Below, one piece after another: positions 18,828-28,346 of a stretch of 64,000 nt of DNA. Under the pieces are notes generated by a model, which was not told the DNA's origin, ran no database searches, and saw nothing but the letters and a program-made list of their open reading frames with translations. Origin of the DNA: Acutalibacter muris (GTDB lineage: Bacteria > Bacillota > Clostridia > Oscillospirales > Acutalibacteraceae); NCBI RefSeq assembly GCF_002201475.1, contig NZ_CP021422.1:1302001-1366000 (forward strand), given 5' to 3'. Made by a program: the position numbers and the translations under genes. Position 1 is the stretch's first letter; each line of letters opens with the position of its first letter.

Positions 18828-20357
18828 ATGAACTTCCAAAGAGTCACCCCTGAGTCAGTGGGCATACCCTCGGGGGCAATACTGGATATGCTGGACCAGC
18901 TGTACCGGGAGGGCATCGAGATGCACGCCTTCAAGCTCCTGCGCCACGGCAAGGTCTGCGCCGAGGGCTCCTGGGCCCCCTACACCCCGGAGACACAGCA
19001 TATACTGTTCTCCTTCAGCAAGAGCTTTACAAGCACCGCCATCGGCTTCGCCGTCCAAGAGGGCATCATCTCCCTTGACGAGCGGCTCATCGACATCTTC
19101 CCGGAGAAGTCCCCGGAAAACCCCAGCGAGAACCTGAAAAAGTGCCAAGTGCGGCACCTTCTGATGATGGGCTGCGGCCACGAGACGGAGATAAGCTGGA
19201 CAAACGGCGGCGACGGCGACTGGGTGAGCCAGTTCCTGCATCACCCCTTTGTGTACGAGCCGGGGACCCACTTTATGTACAATACGGCGGGAACAAATAT
19301 GCTCTGCGCCATACTTAAGAAAAAGACCGGCCTTGACATGACCGAGTTTTTGAAGCCACGCCTCTTCGAGCCACTGGGGATGGGGGAGATCCACTGCGTC
19401 AAGATGCTCGGGGACATCGAGATGGGCGGCGCTGGTATGTCCGTCACCATCGAGGAGATGGCCCGCTTCGTGCAGTTTGTCGCCAATAGGGGCAGCTGGG
19501 AGGGCAGGCAGCTTTTGAACCCGGAGTGGTTTGATATGGCTACCAGGAAGCAGATAGGCAACGCCGGGGCCGGCTGGGGCGGCGACCCGGACTGGCAGGC
19601 GGGGTACTGCTTCCAGTTCTGGCGCTGCGCTCCGGAGGGTGTCTTCCGCGGGGACGGGGCCTACGGCCAGTACGGCGTTGTGATGACAAAGCAGGACGCT
19701 GTGCTGGTGATACATTCCGCCTCCATGAAGCTACAGGCGGTGCTGACGGCGGTATGGGAGAATATCCTGCCCAATGTGCAGGAGGCTCCCCTGCCCGAGG
19801 ACCAGGTTGCGTACCACCGGCTTCAAAAGCGGCTGGAAAAACTGGAGCTTAACTCTATGCTGGGTATGCATAATCCCGGCGCGGAGGCCTCCCTAAACGG
19901 CGCCGTGTATGTGCCCAAGACCCCGGCGCCAGGGCTTCGGGATATAGTGGGCGGCCCCGGCTGCTTTATCCCGGAGGGCGGCGAGCTTCAGAGCATAGCC
20001 TTTAAGTTTGAGGGCACGAAAGCCCGGCTCGTCTGCAAAGAGGACCGTGGCGAGTACGTCCTGGACCTTGGCATGGAGGGGCATTTTGCCACCACCCTGG
20101 TCCACGGCGTACCCTTTGGGGCCAACTCCAGCTGGCGGGCCCATGACACCCTGGAGGTGCACCTGGTGAACACCAGGATGGTCAGAGGCAAGCGGTTCCT
20201 GTTTAAGTTCAGCGGTAGCAGGCTGAACGTGACCGGCACGCCCACCCTGCCTGAGCCCATGAGCCTTGGTGATGTGGAGAACTCGGAACTTAGCTTCGAG
20301 CTGGCTGAGGGCGAGGTCAACACCAAGACCAGGATGTACTGGGAAGTGAACGGATAA
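18828..20357 (+). CDS. Beta-lactamase-family serine hydrolase
   Basis: The 509-residue protein has a class C beta-lactamase fold in its first two thirds. The SxxK nucleophile motif is SFSK (Ser62-Lys65) and a YxN motif is in MYNTAGTNM. There is no signal peptide or membrane segment, so it seems cytoplasmic. The C-terminal region (about 375-505) is a beta-rich accessory domain seen in some esterase/peptidase relatives. It is more likely an esterase or amidase than an antibiotic resistance enzyme. It follows the GNAT gene and is probably co-transcribed. Confidence 0.85.
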   Translation: MNFQRVTPESVGIPSGAILDMLDQLYREGIEMHAFKLLRHGKVCAEGSWAPYTPETQHILFSFSKSFTSTAIGFAVQEGIISLDERLIDIFPEKSPENPSENLKKCQVRHLLMMGCGHETEISWTNGGDGDWVSQFLHHPFVYEPGTHFMYNTAGTNMLCAILKKKTGLDMTEFLKPRLFEPLGMGEIHCVKMLGDIEMGGAGMSVTIEEMARFVQFVANRGSWEGRQLLNPEWFDMATRKQIGNAGAGWGGDPDWQAGYCFQFWRCAPEGVFRGDGAYGQYGVVMTKQDAVLVIHSASMKLQAVLTAVWENILPNVQEAPLPEDQVAYHRLQKRLEKLELNSMLGMHNPGAEASLNGAVYVPKTPAPGLRDIVGGPGCFIPEGGELQSIAFKFEGTKARLVCKEDRGEYVLDLGMEGHFATTLVHGVPFGANSSWRAHDTLEVHLVNTRMVRGKRFLFKFSGSRLNVTGTPTLPEPMSLGDVENSELSFELAEGEVNTKTRMYWEVNG

Positions 20358-20362
20358 AAAAT

Positions 20363-20394
20363 AAGCCGGGCTGGTTTTCCAGCTCGGCTTTTGC
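20363..20394. terminator. Bidirectional terminator between serine hydrolase and rubrerythrin
   Basis: A 12-bp stem (AAGCCGGGCTGG, one mismatch) around a TTTT loop has A-rich sequence on the left and TTTTG on the right, so it serves both converging genes. Confidence 0.85.
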
Positions 20395-20396
20395 TG

Positions 20397-20936
20397 TCAG
20401 TAGTTCTCGGGTTTCACGCGGAAATAGGACTGAGGGTGCGCGCACACCGGGCAGACCTCCGGGGCCTTTTTGCCCACGCAGATATGGCCGCAGTTCATGC
20501 ACTGCCAGACGGCGTCCCCGTCCTTGGAGAAAACCACCTGATCCTCGAGGTTCTTCAGAAGCTTGCGATAGCGCTCCTCGTGCTCCTTCTCTATCTTCGC
20601 CACACCCTCAAAAAGGGCGGCTATCTGGTCGAAACCCTCCTCCTTGGCCTCCCTGGCAAACTGGGCGTACATATCCGTCCACTCGTAGTTCTCCCCCTCG
20701 GCGGCGGCCTTAAGGTTCTCCTCGGTGGTGCCTATGCCGCCGTTCAAGAGCTTGAACCACATCTTCGCGTGCTCCTTCTCGTTGTCGGCGGTCTCCTGGA
20801 ATATCTCGGCTATCTGCTGATAGCCGTCCTTCTTGGCCTTTGAGGCAAAGTAGGTGTACTTGTTCCTGGCCTGGCTCTCCCCGGCAAAGGCGGTGAGCAG
20901 GTTGGCCTCTGTTTTGCTGCCCTTTAGCTCTGGCAT
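20397..20936 (-). CDS. rbr: Rubrerythrin
   Basis: Rubrerythrin is a non-haem iron peroxidase that protects anaerobes from hydrogen peroxide. The 179-residue protein has an N-terminal four-helix diiron domain with two ExxH-type iron motifs ([10 protein letters not shown] and [10 protein letters not shown]). A C-terminal rubredoxin domain has two CxxC pairs (CMNCGH and CPVCAH). A strong AGGAGGT precedes the start at 20936. It stands alone between two terminator or promoter regions. Confidence 0.95.
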   Translation of the reverse strand: MPELKGSKTEANLLTAFAGESQARNKYTYFASKAKKDGYQQIAEIFQETADNEKEHAKMWFKLLNGGIGTTEENLKAAAEGENYEWTDMYAQFAREAKEEGFDQIAALFEGVAKIEKEHEERYRKLLKNLEDQVVFSKDGDAVWQCMNCGHICVGKKAPEVCPVCAHPQSYFRVKPENY

Positions 20937-21057
20937 ATTGCGTACCTCCTGTGGAATAAGTTATTTGCTGCTCTTAGGTTATTATAGCCCGATTTCCCCC
21001 AAAAGTCCATGGGAGCCGGGAAAAATTGTAAAATTATCGTGAAGCCCTGCCGAGGTG

Positions 21058-21086
21058 TTGAAAATCCCGGGAGGAGGGAGTATACT
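21058..21086 (+). promoter_or_regulatory. Promoter of the 21122 gene pair
   Basis: It reads TTGAAA, a 17-bp spacer, then TATACT, 36 bp before ATG 21122. Confidence 0.7.
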
Positions 21087-21121
21087 AAACATAAAATATA
21101 TTTATGTAAGGTCGTGTTTTT

Positions 21122-21514
21122 ATGTATGAACGTCTACAGCGTTTCCTTTACGGCCGCTACGGCACGGATAAGCTGAACCTCGCCCTGCTCATAGTCGGGC
21201 TCCTGCTGTCCCTTATCGGCAGCCTTCTGTTTTGGCCGGTGACATTTCTTGCCGACGCGCTCTATATCTGGGCCCTTTTCCGCACCTTTTCCCGGAACAT
21301 ACCCGCCCGCCAGCGGGAGTATGCCGCTTTCCTGCGCTTCTGGTCGCCCATAGAGGGCTGGCTGCGCACAAGAAAGGTCCGCTTTTCCCAGCGCAAACAG
21401 TACAAATACTTCAAGTGCCCCAGCTGCCGTCAGGAGCTGCGTGCACCAAGGGGCCGGGGAAAGATAGAGGTCACCTGTCAGAAATGCCATAACGTATTCC
21501 GCACAAAGACCTGA
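21122..21514 (+). CDS. Small membrane protein with C-terminal zinc ribbon, unknown function
   Basis: The 130-residue protein has a hydrophobic segment at about residues 20-52 (one long or two short helices). It has a basic middle and a C-terminal CPSC...CQKC pair that should bind zinc. I do not recognise a characterised family; similar proteins occur widely in Clostridia as hypothetical zinc-ribbon membrane proteins. It is 21 bp before the AI-2E family exporter and shares its promoter, so the two may work together. Confidence 0.75.
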   Translation: MYERLQRFLYGRYGTDKLNLALLIVGLLLSLIGSLLFWPVTFLADALYIWALFRTFSRNIPARQREYAAFLRFWSPIEGWLRTRKVRFSQRKQYKYFKCPSCRQELRAPRGRGKIEVTCQKCHNVFRTKT

Positions 21515-21535
21515 CCGTGAGAGAGGGAGGAGAAA

Positions 21536-22735
21536 ATGAGGTTTACAGATGAAAAAAGCCGGGACCGGCTTAAAGTGGGCAGCATTTTGCTGGTTTTGAC
21601 AGCGCTGCTTGCAATGGCCGTGCTGCACTTTGACAAGGTTCTGGGGGCGATAAACACCTTGGGCAATACCCTCTCGCCGGTGGTGGGGGGGCTTGTGATA
21701 GCCTATATTTTGAACGTGTTCGTGCACTTTTTCGAGGATATTGCCTTCAAGCCCTTTGAAAGTTCAAAGTCAAAAGTGTGGAAAAAGCTGCGGCGGCCGG
21801 TGTCGGTGACCCTGGCGTATCTTGTGGTGATACTCCTGGTGGTGTTTATAGTATGCTTCATCATACCAAGCCTTGTGGACTCCATGAGTGTGCTGACGGT
21901 TACCATACAGCGCAACCTCCCCATATACGCAAACCAGGCCATGGGCTGGGCCAACGACATAGCCCAAAGGTATGACCTGACCTTTATCCAGGAGTTCCTG
22001 AACGAATTCAACTGGAGCTCTCTTTTGAACGTGCTGGGGGACGCCACGAAATTCACAACGGAGATACTCTCCGAGGTGTTCAATATGACGGCGAACGTAG
22101 CCTCCGGCGTGTTCGCCATGATAATGGGCTTCATCTTCTCGGTATATATGCTCTCCGGCAAGGAGAAGCTTATCCGGGGCGTGAAGGACTCTCTGAGGGC
22201 CTTTCTGCCAAAGCGGGCAGCGACAGTTGTCGCCCGGGTGGCAAGGCTCGCAAACCGGGTGTTCTTCTCCTTTATCCGGGGACAGCTTACCGAGTGCGTC
22301 ATCCTGGGGGTGCTCTGCTATATCGGCATGAGCCTGCTTCAGCTGGACTATGCCCTGCTTATATCCTCGGTGGTGGCCTTGGGGGCGCTGATACCCATAC
22401 TTGGCGCATACATCGGGGCCGGAGTGGGGGCCTTTATACTGCTGCTGGTGCATCCCATCGACGCGCTGATATTTGTGGTGTTCCTGGTGATACTCCAGCA
22501 GGTGGAGGGCAACCTCATATACCCACGGGTGGTGGGGTCCTCCATCGGCCTGCCTCCAATATGGACCATCTTCGCCGTGACCTTCTGGGGCGGGGTGATG
22601 GGCATAGTGGGCATATGGATAGGCACGCCCCTGACGGCGGTATTCTACAGGCTCTTTAGAGAGCAGGTATATGCCCGGCTGCCAAAACGGCCCCAGGCAG
22701 AGCCGGGGACGGAGAGGGCGGAGGAGGTCAAATGA
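21536..22735 (+). CDS. AI-2E family transporter (PerM/YtvI-like permease)
   Basis: It is a 399-residue polytopic membrane protein. Helices cluster at about 20-75, 90-125, and then 200-370. The long extracellular segment and the C-terminal QQVEGNLIYPRVVGSSIGLPP motif are the signature of this family, some members of which act as Na+/H+ antiporters or exporters. The substrate is unknown. GGGAGGAG precedes the start. The 3' end overlaps the convergent TIGR03915 gene by 8 bp, with no terminator between them. Confidence 0.88.
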   Translation: MRFTDEKSRDRLKVGSILLVLTALLAMAVLHFDKVLGAINTLGNTLSPVVGGLVIAYILNVFVHFFEDIAFKPFESSKSKVWKKLRRPVSVTLAYLVVILLVVFIVCFIIPSLVDSMSVLTVTIQRNLPIYANQAMGWANDIAQRYDLTFIQEFLNEFNWSSLLNVLGDATKFTTEILSEVFNMTANVASGVFAMIMGFIFSVYMLSGKEKLIRGVKDSLRAFLPKRAATVVARVARLANRVFFSFIRGQLTECVILGVLCYIGMSLLQLDYALLISSVVALGALIPILGAYIGAGVGAFILLLVHPIDALIFVVFLVILQQVEGNLIYPRVVGSSIGLPPIWTIFAVTFWGGVMGIVGIWIGTPLTAVFYRLFREQVYARLPKRPQAEPGTERAEEVK

Positions 22736-23495
22736 AGCTGTCCCGCTGGAACTCGGTCATGTTCTGCCAGTAGCGCATGGGCATATTCCCCCGGCGCAGC
22801 TTGGGGTTTATGCGTCCCTCCACGGCAATGGTATCATAAAAGAGCCGCCAGAGCTCCCGAAAGCGCGTCTCCTCCTCAGAGGGCTCGGGCAGTTCTAAGC
22901 TGTCGGCCTGGAAGAACTCCCGCTTGTGCCCCTTGGACTGGTACAAAAAGCCCATGCCGTGGGACTTGTCAAATATTACCAGGTTTTCCGTGTTGAACCG
23001 CTCGCAGAAATGGGGAGCGACCAGGGGCAGGACGGTGTTGTTGGGGGTTATCATAGAGGCCAGAAAGCCCCCGCAGTCGGAAAAGCGCATGAACTCCACG
23101 TGGTAGTGGGCCTCGTTTTTAAGGTACAGAAGGGCCTTATCTATGGCGTGCACGTCCGGGTCCACGCTCCTTCTGGTGACCCTGGAGCCGTGGCGGTAGC
23201 CCTTTAATATGAAGCGTATAAGGTGAAGCTCCTTCTCCTCCATGCAGGTAAGGAAACCCCTTCGCACCATACCCTGGGCCAGGGGGGATATCTTCTCCGA
23301 AAGGGACCGCTCCACCCGGGCGGCAAGCTCATTATCCGTGGCTACGGCCTTTGTACCGAACAGTGTGCCCTGGGGCTCGTCCAGCAGCTGGACGCCCTGG
23401 GGCAGCGCCTTATCCTTAAAGCACTGGGCCACACAGCAGAGAAAGCCCTGATAGCTGCCGTCATAGCGGTAGACTAGATTTGCCCTGTCAGACAT
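22728..23495 (-). CDS. TIGR03915-type putative DNA repair protein (DUF4130)
   Basis: The 255-residue protein begins NLVYRYDGSYQGFLCC and contains MRFSDCGGFLASMITPNN and a terminal MPMRYWQNMTEF, all typical of the TIGR03915 family. Members are regularly linked with a radical SAM protein (TIGR03916) and in some bacteria with a uracil-DNA-glycosylase-like domain. The biochemical activity is not known. The start at 23495 overlaps the radical SAM gene by 22 bp and is the third gene of an SOS-controlled operon with dinB. The longer upstream reading frame has no ribosome-binding site. Confidence 0.85.
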   Translation of the reverse strand: MSDRANLVYRYDGSYQGFLCCVAQCFKDKALPQGVQLLDEPQGTLFGTKAVATDNELAARVERSLSEKISPLAQGMVRRGFLTCMEEKELHLIRFILKGYRHGSRVTRRSVDPDVHAIDKALLYLKNEAHYHVEFMRFSDCGGFLASMITPNNTVLPLVAPHFCERFNTENLVIFDKSHGMGFLYQSKGHKREFFQADSLELPEPSEEETRFRELWRLFYDTIAVEGRINPKLRRGNMPMRYWQNMTEFQRDSFI

Positions 23496-24781
23496 TTTAC
23501 ACCGTCCTCTCTTATGGGAGCGAAAAAGGATAACTGCTCCGGCGGGTCTATCCTCCGCTGGCCAAGTCCCCGCTCGCTGATGGCTCCGGCTATCACCGCG
23601 GGGTTGTCTGTGGGCAGGGGAGAGGCGCTCTTGCCATTGCACACTATAAAGTATTTGGCGCGTTTCAGCACCACGCCCAGCTTTTTAAGGCCGTCAAAGT
23701 CAAGCTTTCCCTGCCGCCTGGCGGAGCGTATACGCATGGCGGACTTTACGCCTATCCCGGGCACCCGCAGAAGCATTTCATAGGGGGCGGCGTTTATCTC
23801 TACGGGGAAGTGCTCCATGTGGTTCACGGCCCAGTTGCACTTGGGGTCCAGAAGCGGGTTAAAGTCCGGGTGCTCGTCATCCAGTATTTCCCCGGCAGAG
23901 AAGCCGTAGAACCGAAGGAGCCAGTCCGCCTGATAGAGCCTATGCTCCCGAAGAAGCGGGGGAGGGGTGTCAAGGGCGGGCAGCGCCCTGTCAGAGACCA
24001 CGGGCATATAGGCCGAGAAGAAAACTCGCTTAAGGCTGTATTTCTTGTAGAGCCCCTCGGTGAGGTTCAGTATCTGCCGGTCGCTTTCGGGGCTGGCGCC
24101 GATTATCATCTGGGTGGACTGGCCCGCCGGGACGAAGCGGGGGGCGGCCTTGTACTTCACGATCTCCTTGCTGTTCTGGGCGATGCCGTCCCGGATCTGG
24201 GCCATGGGGGTGAGTATCTTCTCCTTGGACTTCTGTGGGGCCAAAAGCTTCAGGCTCGTCTGTGAGGGCAGCTCAATGTTCACGCTCATGCGGTCGGCAT
24301 AGCGGCCCAGCTGCTCCGTGAGCCTTGGGCTGGCACCGGGTATGGCCTTGATATGCACATACCCCCAGAACCCACATTCCTCTCTGAGCATCTTTATGGC
24401 CGACAGCATCAGTTCACAGGTGTAGTCCGGGTTCTTTACCACCGCCGAGGACAGGAACAAGCCCTCGATGTAGTTGCGGCGGTAGAACTGCATGGTAAGC
24501 TCGCAGAGCTCCTTTGGGGTGAAGCTGGCACGCTTACAGTCGGTGGAGCGGCGGTTGACGCAGTAGGTGCAGTCGAAAGCGCAGTCGTTGCTCATGAGCA
24601 CCTTTAAAAGAGAGATGCACCGGCCGTCGGCGGCGAAGCTGTGGCAGATGCCGGCCTTGGCGGCGGTACCCAGCTTGCCCTCCATGCCGGGGCGGTCCAC
24701 GCCGCTGGAGGTGCAGGCCACGTCGTACTTGGCCGCGTCCGTCAGTATCTCAAGCTTCTGGAAGATGTCATATTCACTCAT
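23474..24781 (-). CDS. Putative DNA modification/repair radical SAM protein (TIGR03916)
   Basis: The 435-residue protein has an N-terminal radical SAM core whose cluster motif reads CAFDCTYC (CxxxCxxC). The C-terminal part carries a helix-hairpin-helix-like DNA-binding stretch (LLRVPGIGVKSAMRI). This pairing suggests chemistry on DNA. Family members are called putative DNA repair enzymes, and no substrate is proven. It overlaps dinB by 8 bp and the TIGR03915 gene by 22 bp, so the three are translated from one message. Confidence 0.88.
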   Translation of the reverse strand: MSEYDIFQKLEILTDAAKYDVACTSSGVDRPGMEGKLGTAAKAGICHSFAADGRCISLLKVLMSNDCAFDCTYCVNRRSTDCKRASFTPKELCELTMQFYRRNYIEGLFLSSAVVKNPDYTCELMLSAIKMLREECGFWGYVHIKAIPGASPRLTEQLGRYADRMSVNIELPSQTSLKLLAPQKSKEKILTPMAQIRDGIAQNSKEIVKYKAAPRFVPAGQSTQMIIGASPESDRQILNLTEGLYKKYSLKRVFFSAYMPVVSDRALPALDTPPPLLREHRLYQADWLLRFYGFSAGEILDDEHPDFNPLLDPKCNWAVNHMEHFPVEINAAPYEMLLRVPGIGVKSAMRIRSARRQGKLDFDGLKKLGVVLKRAKYFIVCNGKSASPLPTDNPAVIAGAISERGLGQRRIDPPEQLSFFAPIREDGVKCLTGQI

Positions 24782-25970
24782 GCCTGTCCTCCCTATGGGG
24801 TTTTAACGCAAAGGCCCGGTTTATGCTGCCGCTGCCGTACTTTTCCCGCACCCGGTCCACAGCGCTTTCCAGCTGTTCCCGGCGTTTTATGCCGTCGCTG
24901 TCTTCAAAGAAGCTTATCTGGCTCTCCCCGGCGGGGACCAATCTTCCCGCACGCACACCAAGCAGCCTTATGGCCCAGCGCTTATTTTCCCGGCGGTACA
25001 GCTCCCAGGAAGCCTCATATATGGACCGGGAGTCGCATACCGGCGCCGCCAGCTGCCGCTGGCGCTGGATCTCCTGGAACTCCGGGTTGCGTATGGTTAT
25101 CTGGACCTCTCCGGCCTTGAGCCCGCTTCTGCGCAGCCTTGCGGCCACTGTCTCCGACAGACTATAAAGGGTCTCCTTAACCTCTCTGTCTGTGGTGATG
25201 TCCCGGGGCAGGGTGGTGCTGCTGCCGATGGATTTGGGGTCCTCATGGGCGTCTACGCTCTGTACAGGGGTGTCGTCAAGGCCGTTAGCGTACCTCCACA
25301 GAGTTTCGCCTGCGCGGCCCATAAGCCGGCGAAGGGTGGTAAGCTCCATTTTGGCGATATCCCCGATGGTGTTGATCCCATACTTCTTCAGAGTGTTCCG
25401 GGTGGTGGGGCCCACCAGCAGCAGCTCACCGGCGGGCAGTTTCCAGATAATGCTCTCCATCTCGGCGCGGCCGAACTCTGTAACGGCGTCGGGCTTTTTA
25501 TAGTCGCTGCCCAGCTTTGCAAAGACCTTGTTGAAGGAAACTCCCACGGACACCGTGAGCCCCAGCTCCTCCTTCACCCGGGCGCGTATCTGCTCGGCTA
25601 TCTCCCGGCCGGAGCCAAAGAGCCGCTGGCTGCCGTACACGTCCAGCCAGCACTCGTCCAGGCTGAAGGCCTCCACCAGGTCGGTATAATCGCAGTATAT
25701 TTTCTTCGCCAGGGCCGAGAACATGGAGTAGCGCTCGTGGTGGGGCGGCACGAGCTTTAACCCAGGACATTTACGCATAGCCTGCCAGATGGGCTCGGCG
25801 GTCTGCACGCCGCGCTTTTTGGCCAGCATATTTTTGGCGAGTATTATACCGTGCCGGCTCTCCTTATCCCCGGCCACGGCCATAGGCACGTCTTTTAGCT
25901 CCGGTGCATATAGGGTCTCCACAGAGGCGTAGAAATTGTTCATGTCCACATGCAGTATGCCGTTTTCCAT
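24774..25970 (-). CDS. dinB: Y-family DNA polymerase (DinB/Pol IV type)
   Basis: This translesion polymerase of 398 residues has the catalytic carboxylates HVDMNNFYASVE and SLDECWLDV. It has a little-finger domain from about residue 240 onward and ends in a short tail that lacks an obvious canonical beta-clamp motif. It is first in an operon with two putative repair proteins. A GAAC-N4-GTTC box centred 35 bp upstream points to control by LexA. The downstream partners distinguish it from a housekeeping Pol IV. Confidence 0.93.
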   Translation of the reverse strand: MENGILHVDMNNFYASVETLYAPELKDVPMAVAGDKESRHGIILAKNMLAKKRGVQTAEPIWQAMRKCPGLKLVPPHHERYSMFSALAKKIYCDYTDLVEAFSLDECWLDVYGSQRLFGSGREIAEQIRARVKEELGLTVSVGVSFNKVFAKLGSDYKKPDAVTEFGRAEMESIIWKLPAGELLLVGPTTRNTLKKYGINTIGDIAKMELTTLRRLMGRAGETLWRYANGLDDTPVQSVDAHEDPKSIGSSTTLPRDITTDREVKETLYSLSETVAARLRRSGLKAGEVQITIRNPEFQEIQRQRQLAAPVCDSRSIYEASWELYRRENKRWAIRLLGVRAGRLVPAGESQISFFEDSDGIKRREQLESAVDRVREKYGSGSINRAFALKPHREDRHE

Positions 25971-25998
25971 AGAGCCGCCCCCCTTCTATATTATTTTA

Positions 25999-26010
25999 GA
26001 ACATGTGTTC
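25999..26010 (-). promoter_or_regulatory. LexA/DinR-type SOS box upstream of dinB
   Basis: The sequence GAACATGTGTTC is a perfect inverted repeat of the Gram-positive LexA form (CGAAC-N4-GTTCG), missing only the outer C on one side. It ends 29 bp before the dinB start codon, where a repressor would block transcription. Confidence 0.8.
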
Positions 26011-26094
26011 GCGTATGTCAAGGGGGAAAATAATAAAAACTTCCCAAGACGGGAAATTAAAGGGTAAATTGTGCTTTCCTTTACTCTAAAGCAG

Positions 26095-26125
26095 CAAAAA
26101 AGAGCCGGCGGGTTTCCCCGCCGGC
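26095..26125 (-). terminator. Terminator of the MsmX-type ATPase gene
   Basis: A 9-bp perfect GC stem (26104-26112 with 26117-26125) and a 4-nt loop are followed on the minus strand by CTCTTTTTT. Confidence 0.88.
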
Positions 26126-26143
26126 CCAAACATATGGCAGATT

Positions 26144-27256
26144 TTAGTTCAGAATAGTGACTTCGGTCTCCTTATCGAAGACGTGCATCTTGTTCAGGTC
26201 GAAAGCAATCTTGCACTTGTCGCCGGGTTTGGCGGTGGAGGTGGGCTCCACGCGGGCGGTGACAGCGTTGCCCTCGCAGTTCAGGTACAGATAGGTCTCG
26301 GCGCCCATAAGCTCGGTGACCTCCACCTCGCAGGTGACGTGGGCCCCGCCGACCTTCTCAATGAAGTCGGGCTCGTCATGTACGTCCTCAGGACGGATGC
26401 CAAAGACAACCTCCTTGCCGACATAGTTGCCGATGTCGGTGCCCTCGGCCTTCTTCTGGGGCACGGTGATGGTGCAGGCCCCGAAGGTCAGGGTATAGTC
26501 GCTGCCGGACTTTGCCACCTTGGCGTCGATGAAGTTCATCTGGGGAGAGCCCATGAACCCGGCCACGAACTCGTTTACAGGGAACTCATACAGGTTCTGG
26601 GGCGTGTCCACCTGCTGGATGAAACCGTCCTTCATGACCACGATGCGGTCGCCCATGGTCATAGCCTCGGTCTGGTCGTGGGTAACGTAGATGAAGGTGG
26701 TGCCCAGCTTGATATGGAGCTTCGAGATCTCGGTCCTCATCTGAGCACGGAGCTTAGCGTCCAGGTTGGACAGCGGCTCGTCGAGCAGGAAGACCTTGGG
26801 GTCGCGGACGATGGCGCGGCCCAGGGCCACGCGCTGACGCTGGCCGCCGGACAGAGCCTTGGGCTTGCGGTCCAGCAGGTGGGCGATGTCAAGGATGCGT
26901 GCAGCCTCCTCAACGCGGCGCTTGATCTCGTCCTTGGGGGTCTTGCGCAGCTTCAGGCCGAAAGCCATATTATCATACACAGTCATATGGGGGTACAGAG
27001 CGTAGTTCTGGAACACCATGGCGATATCGCGGTCCTTGGGGGCGATGTCGTTAGAAAGGGTGTCGCCAATGTACAGCTCGCCCTTGCTGATCTCCTCAAG
27101 GCCGGCGATCATGCGCAGGGTAGTGGACTTGCCGCAGCCGGAGGGGCCGACCAGGATTATAAACTCCTTGTCTTCGATCTCCAGGTTAAAGTCCGTAACA
27201 GCAGTTACGCCACCGGAATAGATCTTATAGATATTTCTCAAACTCAAGCTTGCCAT
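26144..27256 (-). CDS. msmX: Sugar ABC transporter ATP-binding protein (MsmX/UgpC type)
   Basis: The 370-residue ATPase has Walker [10 protein letters not shown], the ABC signature [14 protein letters not shown], Walker [13 protein letters not shown], and a C-terminal OB-type regulatory domain of about 130 residues. Single-copy, stand-alone genes of this type energise several carbohydrate importers. No permease or binding protein is adjacent here, which fits a shared multitask ATPase. AGGAGG precedes the start. It ends at a strong terminator. Confidence 0.9.
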   Translation of the reverse strand: MASLSLRNIYKIYSGGVTAVTDFNLEIEDKEFIILVGPSGCGKSTTLRMIAGLEEISKGELYIGDTLSNDIAPKDRDIAMVFQNYALYPHMTVYDNMAFGLKLRKTPKDEIKRRVEEAARILDIAHLLDRKPKALSGGQRQRVALGRAIVRDPKVFLLDEPLSNLDAKLRAQMRTEISKLHIKLGTTFIYVTHDQTEAMTMGDRIVVMKDGFIQQVDTPQNLYEFPVNEFVAGFMGSPQMNFIDAKVAKSGSDYTLTFGACTITVPQKKAEGTDIGNYVGKEVVFGIRPEDVHDEPDFIEKVGGAHVTCEVEVTELMGAETYLYLNCEGNAVTARVEPTSTAKPGDKCKIAFDLNKMHVFDKETEVTILN

Positions 27257-27594
27257 ATGTTTTCCTCCTGTCAGGCTATGGGAGCCTTAATGATTTATCT
27301 GTATTATACCAGAAAAGAACCTTCTTGAAAAGTCGTGATATATCCAAAGATTTATCCCCAGCTTTAGACGCTTTTACCAAAAAACAATTTTCTTAATTCA
27401 TTTATGTGTATTTTGACGAATAAAAATTTTGCATCATATCCATTGGGTTATATGGGCTTTAATGCACTCTATATAGCGTGGCGTTCCCCGAGCAAAAACC
27501 TGCGCGGCCGGGTGACGTCCTGGCCGCGCGGGTTTACATTTACCGGCTTTTTCACATCTTCAACATAGTTTTCCACACAAAAAAGTGGAAAACC
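27257..27594. other. Intergenic region upstream of msmX, no gene seen
   Basis: This AT-rich 338-bp gap holds the 5' untranslated region of the ATPase gene on the minus strand and, at 27494-27532, the terminator of the DUF4830 gene. I see no ORF with a ribosome-binding site and no clear structured RNA. Confidence 0.6.
27494..27532 (-). terminator. Terminator of the DUF4830 gene
   Basis: An 11-bp GC-rich stem (27499-27509 with 27522-27532, one G-T pair) is followed by TTTTTG on the minus strand. Confidence 0.85.
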
Positions 27595-28284
27595 TCAATC
27601 TGTCGGCCATGCCTCCTCGGGTGTGGCGGCGGTATCGTCCGAGGCCTGTTCTGACTGGACGCCGGATTCACTCTGGCTCTCCTGCGGCGGGTTGGCGTCA
27701 TCGGCGGAGGCGCTCTCCGGGGCGCCGCTTTCCACAGCCTCCGGGGTTACATAACTGCTCTCGCTCTCCGGCTGGGAGTCCGGGCCGGCGGTGGGCTGGG
27801 GGGCAGGGGTGGCTTCGCCATAGCGGGCGCTGTCCTTTGCGAAGCCGTGCATGAAGCCGTCCACCTTGCCGCAGGCCACGTCCCCGCCGATTATAAGCCG
27901 GCCGTACACCAGCAGCGTTGCATAGACCTCGGTTTCACCCTGGTAGTTGGTGATGAGGTACTTGTATTGGGTGACCACTTCTCCCGAGTAGGGGGCAAGG
28001 TCAAAGCCCTGGGCCTGCTGCATAGCGTTGTAGTTCTGGTACACGTCGTTGAACTCCCGGGGGATCATTACCTCCCGAGTCTCGGCGGGTTCCCCCTCCA
28101 CCTGCCAGCCGAAGCTGGCAAGGAAGGCAAGCCGCTCCTCGTTGGTCTCGCCAACGATCTCCTGGGGCTTCTGGGGCTCACCCTGCTTCTGCCAGCGCAG
28201 GAACAGGCACGCGGCCACTACTGCGGCGGCAAGGAGGGCAAAGGCAATAATACGTTTTTTGTTGGCTTTTAAAGATACGAACAT
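27595..28284 (-). CDS. DUF4830-type membrane-anchored protein
   Basis: The 229-residue protein has a short basic N-terminus, one transmembrane helix (about 9-27) and an extracytoplasmic domain (about 40-150). The latter contains FGWQVEGEP and VYQNYNAMQQAQGFDL, as in DUF4830 proteins of Clostridia. The last 75 residues are Ser/Glu/Pro-rich and probably disordered. I chose the inner ATG at 28284 because AGAGGAACGG lies just upstream of it and hydrophobicity starts there. Function is unknown. Confidence 0.75.
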   Translation of the reverse strand: MFVSLKANKKRIIAFALLAAAVVAACLFLRWQKQGEPQKPQEIVGETNEERLAFLASFGWQVEGEPAETREVMIPREFNDVYQNYNAMQQAQGFDLAPYSGEVVTQYKYLITNYQGETEVYATLLVYGRLIIGGDVACGKVDGFMHGFAKDSARYGEATPAPQPTAGPDSQPESESSYVTPEAVESGAPESASADDANPPQESQSESGVQSEQASDDTAATPEEAWPTD

Positions 28285-28346
28285 ATACACCGTTCCTCTC
28301 TGTGGGTTCCTGCTCAATTTGTATGCAGTGAGGAAGGCCGGTATAC

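Noticed and set aside
18828..20357. Class C beta-lactamase conferring resistance
   Set aside because: It has no signal peptide and carries an extra C-terminal domain typical of esterase-like relatives, so calling it a resistance gene is not supported.
26183..27328. Plus-strand open frame of 381 codons opposite the MsmX-type ATPase
   Set aside because: The opposite strand has all ABC ATPase motifs and a terminator; this frame is a codon-bias shadow rich in Val, Leu, Gly and His.
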